From DATAOG01 sp963753685 (lineage in GTDB: Bacteria > Pseudomonadota > Alphaproteobacteria > Geminicoccales > Geminicoccaceae), in NCBI GenBank assembly GCA_963753685.1, contig CAVWDE010000001.1:1-64000 (forward strand): a DNA stretch of 64,000 nt, given 5' to 3'. Position 1 is the first letter of the stretch, and every line of letters begins with the position of its first letter. The position numbers were made by a program, and so were the translations under genes. This document shows, one piece after another, positions 60,909 to 64,000 of this stretch. The notes beneath the pieces were generated by a model that was not told where the DNA came from, searched no databases, and saw only the letters and a list, made by a program, of their open reading frames with translations.

Positions 60909-61850
60909 CAGGGGCCGAGCCGGCTTCCGGGCGGTAGGGCGAACCCGCGCAGGAAGGCGGCGGCAGGCATGGGCTGGCCGCCCGCTCGCTGCAGGCGGGT
61001 TAACCGGAGCGCCCCCTCGCCGCAGGCGACCCGCGGCTGGGCGTCCAGGACCTCGCCCGGCAGCCCGTCGCCCAGAGTGACCTCGCCCGCGAGCACGCCC
61101 AAGCGCTGGCCCTCGAATTCGGTCCAGCAGCCGGGCCAGGGATTGAGCGCGCGCAGCTGGCGCTCGAGCAGGACCGCCGGACGCGTCCAGTCGAGCCGGC
61201 CCTCGGCCTTGTCGATCTTGTCGGCGTAGGTCACGCCCTGCTCGGGCTGCGGCGCGGGCCGCGCGCGCCCGGCCGCGAGCTGGTCGACCACCGGTCCGAT
61301 CATGTCCGCAGCCGAGCCTCGCCAGGTCGTCGTGGAGGCTTTGCGCCGTGCTCGCGGGCGTGATCGGCAGGCGTTCCATGGCCAGGATCGGGCCGCTGTC
61401 GAGCGTCGGCTCGATCTGGAAGATGGTGATCCCGGTCTCGGCATCGCCGGCCAGCAGGGCGCGTTGGATCGGCGCGGCGCCACGCCAGCGCGGCAGCAGC
61501 GATGCATGCAGGTTGATCGCGCCGAGCCGGGGCGCCTCGAGCATCGGGCGCGGCAGGATCAGTCCGTAGGCCGCGACCACCGCGAGGTCGGCGCCGAGCG
61601 CCGCAAACTCCGCCTGGACCACAGGATCGCGCAGGCTCGTGGGGGAGGACACCGGCAGGCCCAGGCGCCGGGCCGCGATCTCGACCGGGGCGGGACGGGC
61701 GCGCAGGCCGCGTCCGGCCGGCCGGGCCGGCTGGGTGTAGACACTGACCCGCGTGTGGCGGCTGCAGGCGAGCGCCTCGAGGCTCGGCACCGCGAAGCCG
61801 GCCGTGGCCATGAACACCAGCCGCAGCGGCAGATCTCCGGTTGAGACCAT
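60908..61850 (-). CDS. fmt: Methionyl-tRNA formyltransferase (frameshift in this sequence)
   Basis: Fmt formylates initiator Met-tRNA. The 5' part (LRLVFMATAGFAVPSLEAL, then INLHASLLPRWRGAAPIQRALLAGD and TLDSGPILAMERLPI) and the 3' part (ADMIGPVVDQLAAG, VTYADKIDKAEGRLDW, ALNPWPG, RGFALPPGSRLGP) lie in different frames. One extra base at 61310 (A on the + strand, T in the gene: GGCTGCGGAC for GGCGCGGAC) explains it. The corrected protein has about 313 residues. A purine-rich ribosome-binding site (GAGGGGGGA) touches ATG 61850. It is downstream of def, as in most bacteria. Confidence 0.93.
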
Positions 61851-61997
61851 TCCCCCCTCGAATTAACGAGCGTCACAGCGCAGGTGATACGGACGGCCGC
61901 GCGCCTTGCCAAGCGCCGCGGTGGTCGACCAACAGGTTCCAGCCAACGGGTTCGCAGCCGACCGGTTCCTCGCGAACCGGTTCGAGGCCAACCGGCC

Positions 61998-62528
61998 TCA
62001 GGCGCTCTGCCGGGTGCGCTTGGCCTTGGCCAGGCGCCGGAGGATCATGGTCCGCTTGAGCGCCGAGAGGTGATCCACGAACAGGACGCCGTTCAGGTGG
62101 TCGATCTCGTGCTGCAGGCAGCGGGCGAGCAGGCCCTCGGCGGCGATCTCCTGGGTCTCGCCGCGGCGGTCGAGGTGGCGCACGCGGACCTGGTCGGCGC
62201 GGGCGACCTCGCCGAACTGCTTGGGCAGGCTGAGGCAGCCCTCCTCGGCGACGGTCACGCTCTCGGAATGCCAGACCAGCTCGGGATTGATCACGAACCG
62301 CGGCGCCCGCTGACCCTCCTCGCCGAGGTCGATCACGAACGCCCGCTTGAGCACGCCGACCTGGGGTGCGGCGAGGCCGATCCCCGGCGCGGCGTACATG
62401 GTCTCGAGCATGGCATCGAGCAGGCGCAGCAGATCGGCGTCGACCCGATCGACCGGCGCGCAGACCGTGGTCAAGCGCCGATCGGGCGCCTCCAGAATCT
62501 CGAGCGGGGCCATCTTGGTCGGTGTCAT
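61998..62528 (-). CDS. def: Peptide deformylase
   Basis: Metal-dependent deformylase that removes the N-formyl group added through Fmt. 176 residues from ATG 62528; GTG 62546 and ATG 62513 are other possible starts. Motif 1 GIGLAAPQVG, motif 2 EEGCLSLP (metal Cys) and motif 3 CLQHEIDHLNGVLF (two metal His and catalytic Glu) are all intact. The 147-base gap to fmt has the repetitive stretch 61930-61999 built on variants of AACCGGTTC, with no gene. Confidence 0.95.
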   Translation of the reverse strand: MTPTKMAPLEILEAPDRRLTTVCAPVDRVDADLLRLLDAMLETMYAAPGIGLAAPQVGVLKRAFVIDLGEEGQRAPRFVINPELVWHSESVTVAEEGCLSLPKQFGEVARADQVRVRHLDRRGETQEIAAEGLLARCLQHEIDHLNGVLFVDHLSALKRTMILRRLAKAKRTRQSA

Positions 62529-62568
62529 GGTCCGGGCGCCCGACACCTAGGAACTCGGCGACCCCCGG

Positions 62569-63186
62569 TCAAGCGCGATCGGCGGTGCCGTCCCGGATCG
62601 GCCGGCGCGCCTTGAGCGCGGCGCCGAGCGTGCCATCGTCGAGGTAGTTGAGCTCGCCGCCGATCGGTACGCCATGGGCAAGGCGCGTGACCATGGGACC
62701 ACTCGTCGCCAAGCGCTCGGCGATGTAGTGCGCGGTCGTCTGGCCGTCGACCGTGGCGCTGGTCGCAAGGATCACCTCGGTGATCCGTTCGCCCTCGATC
62801 CGGCGCAGCAGGCGGTCGATGCCGAGGTCCTCGGGCCCGAGCCCGTCGAGCGCCGAAAGGGTGCCGCCGAGCACGTGATAGCGGCCCTTGAACACGCCGG
62901 AGCGCTCCAGCGCCCAGAGATCGTCGACCGCCTCGACCACGCAGATCAGGCCGCCATCACGCTCGGCATCGGCGCAGATCCAGCACGGCTCGGCGGCATC
63001 GAGATTGCCGCAGACCGGGCATTGGCGGACCTCCCGGGCGGCGGTGCCGAGCGCCAGGGCCAAGCGCTGCATCAGCGTCTCGCGCTGCTTCAGAAGGTGC
63101 AGCGCAGCCCGCCTCGCCGAACGTGGCCCGAGGCCCGGCAGCTTGGCCAGCAACTGGATCAGGTCCTCGAGCGGGCGCGCGACCAT
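62569..63186 (-). CDS. recR: Recombination mediator protein RecR
   Basis: RecR, which with RecO (and RecF) loads RecA at gaps. 205 residues: the N-terminal helix-hairpin-helix IQLLAKLPGLGPRSARRAALHLL, the four-Cys zinc finger CPVCGN and CWIC, the Toprim domain (ICVVEAVDDLWALERSGVFKGRYHVLGGTLSALDG in outline) and the C-terminal Walker B-like part ending ADRA. It is directly downstream of ybaB and dnaX, a conserved trio. Confidence 0.96.
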   Translation of the reverse strand: MVARPLEDLIQLLAKLPGLGPRSARRAALHLLKQRETLMQRLALALGTAAREVRQCPVCGNLDAAEPCWICADAERDGGLICVVEAVDDLWALERSGVFKGRYHVLGGTLSALDGLGPEDLGIDRLLRRIEGERITEVILATSATVDGQTTAHYIAERLATSGPMVTRLAHGVPIGGELNYLDDGTLGAALKARRPIRDGTADRA

Positions 63187-63217
63187 CGGTGCGTTCGGGG
63201 GGCTGCAGCGGCTCGGA

Positions 63218-63541
63218 TCAGAACGGCAGCTTGAGCCCGGGCGGCAGATTCATGCCGCCGGTGAGCTTGCTCATCTCGTCCTGGACATGCGCCTCGACCT
63301 TGGCCTTGGCATCGTTGAAGGCCGCGACCACCAGGTCTTCGAGGATCTCGATCTCCGCGGGGTCGACCAGGCTCGGGTCGATCTTGATGCCGCGCATCTC
63401 GCCCTTACCGTTCAGGGTCACGGTGACCATGCCGCCGCCGGCCGCCCCGGCCATCTCGATGGCATCCAGCTTGGCCTGCATCTCGGCCATCCGGCTCTGC
63501 AGCTTCTGGGCTTCCTTGAGCATGTTGCCGAGGTTCTTCAT
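63218..63541 (-). CDS. YbaB/EbfC nucleoid-associated protein
   Basis: Small DNA-binding protein of the YbaB/EbfC family, 107 residues, forming tweezers-like dimers. It reads MKNLGNMLKEAQKLQSRMAEMQAKLDAIEM, then GGGMVTVTLNGKGEMRGIKIDPSLV and EILEDLVVAAFNDAKAKVE, the family pattern. It sits 31 bases before recR and 33 after dnaX. Confidence 0.95.
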   Translation of the reverse strand: MKNLGNMLKEAQKLQSRMAEMQAKLDAIEMAGAAGGGMVTVTLNGKGEMRGIKIDPSLVDPAEIEILEDLVVAAFNDAKAKVEAHVQDEMSKLTGGMNLPPGLKLPF

Positions 63542-63574
63542 GGTCGCTCCGATAGGGGGCTCAGGTGGGTCGTG

Positions 63575-64000
63575 TCAGCCCGCGGCCGATCGCACGTCGA
63601 CGATCCTGGCCCCGGGAAAGCTCTCGAGGACCGGTCTGACGCGCGGGTCGCGGGCGAGTGCGTCGATCCGCTCGCGTTTGGCGGCCGCCGCCTGCTCGGC
63701 CAGCGTCGGCGCCGCGGGCGCCGCGTCCGTGCCGACGCTCACCAGCCAGGGCCGGCCGGTCCAGCGGCCGAGCGCCGCGGCGACCCGGCCGGACAGACCG
63801 GCGGGCGTGCCGGCGCCGAGCCGGAGCTCGATCCGGCCGGGCTCGAAATGCACCAGATGCGCCGCCTGGTAGAGCCAGCCGTGCAACATCGGCTCGCCGC
63901 AGCGCCGGAACAGATCGACCGCCTCGGCGAACGACGCCGGCTGGGCGCGCTCCGGCTCGGGCGTCTCGAACGGTGCCGGCGCTGGCTCGGCGATTGCGAG
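63575..64000 (-). CDS. dnaX: DNA polymerase III subunit gamma/tau, C-terminal part (partial)
   Basis: The reading frame enters the window at 64000 and ends at 63575. The 141 codons seen start in a Pro/Glu-rich linker and continue with SFAEAVDLFRRCGEPMLHGWLYQAAHLVHFEPGRIELRL in outline, ending ARIVDVRSAAG. This is the tau-specific C-terminal region of alphaproteobacterial DnaX, which contacts the polymerase. The AAA+ part lies outside the window. The call rests on this segment and on ybaB-recR following. Confidence 0.85.
   Translation of the reverse strand, partial: LAIAEPAPAPFETPEPERAQPASFAEAVDLFRRCGEPMLHGWLYQAAHLVHFEPGRIELRLGAGTPAGLSGRVAAALGRWTGRPWLVSVGTDAAPAAPTLAEQAAAAKRERIDALARDPRVRPVLESFPGARIVDVRSAAG

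Overview
The window is high-GC DNA (roughly two thirds G+C by eye) from a bacterium that looks like an alphaproteobacterium, probably in or near Rhodospirillales. That placement is inference. It rests on adk sitting between secY and rpsM, an ATP12-type F1-ATPase chaperone gene, dnaX-ybaB-recR beside def-fmt-truA and dapE-dapD, and the lengths of the ribosomal proteins. No tRNA, rRNA or CRISPR array was found.

Bases 1-28146 are one long translation and transcription block on the + strand: rplJ, rplL, rpoB, rpoC; rpsL, rpsG, fusA, tuf; the S10 and spc operons from rpsJ to secY; adk; then rpsM, rpsK, rpoA, rplQ behind a promoter with perfect consensus boxes. Genes abut or overlap by 1-4 bases through most of it. 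At least nine essential genes here (rpoC, rpsG, tuf, rpsJ, rplD, rplE, rpsH, rpsE, secY, perhaps rpmD) carry single-base indels that break the frame, while each half is well conserved. Sequencing or assembly error is the simplest reading, but the breaks cluster between 6.8 and 24.1 kb and are nearly absent from the following 36 kb.

Bases 28147-33347 are a tightly coupled housekeeping run: an HtrA/DegP-type periplasmic protease, rarA, an RluC-type pseudouridine synthase, a HAD phosphatase and ATP12. Then comes a broken gene remnant (33520-33879) and an intact insertion sequence (33929-35312) with about 50 bp inverted ends and a 16 bp target duplication.

Bases 35370-54108 are accessory. A small-molecule kinase overlaps an enolase paralogue in which two catalytic positions are changed. 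Next are a small secreted protein and a 1003-residue TPR-CHAT lipoprotein, whose end runs into a degenerate copy of the enolase 3' end. An AT-rich island precedes a secreted Gly/His/Asp repeat protein. A VOC protein, a Tat-exported small subunit and a GMC flavoprotein form a likely periplasmic dehydrogenase. A MarR regulator overlaps an EmrA-type adaptor that has no EmrB partner. A phosphatase/ketopantoate reductase pair lies on the - strand, followed by a dead S8 protease, a GGDEF-EAL protein and an RTX protein.

Bases 54105-64000 hold an acyl-CoA dehydrogenase and a GlcD-type flavoprotein (- strand), dapD-dapE with a membrane protein (+ strand), and truA, fmt (frameshifted), def, recR, ybaB and the 3' part of dnaX (- strand).

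The least explained part is 35388-41274: a kinase plus altered enolase pair, followed by an apparently secreted CHAT protease module bounded by two copies of the enolase tail.
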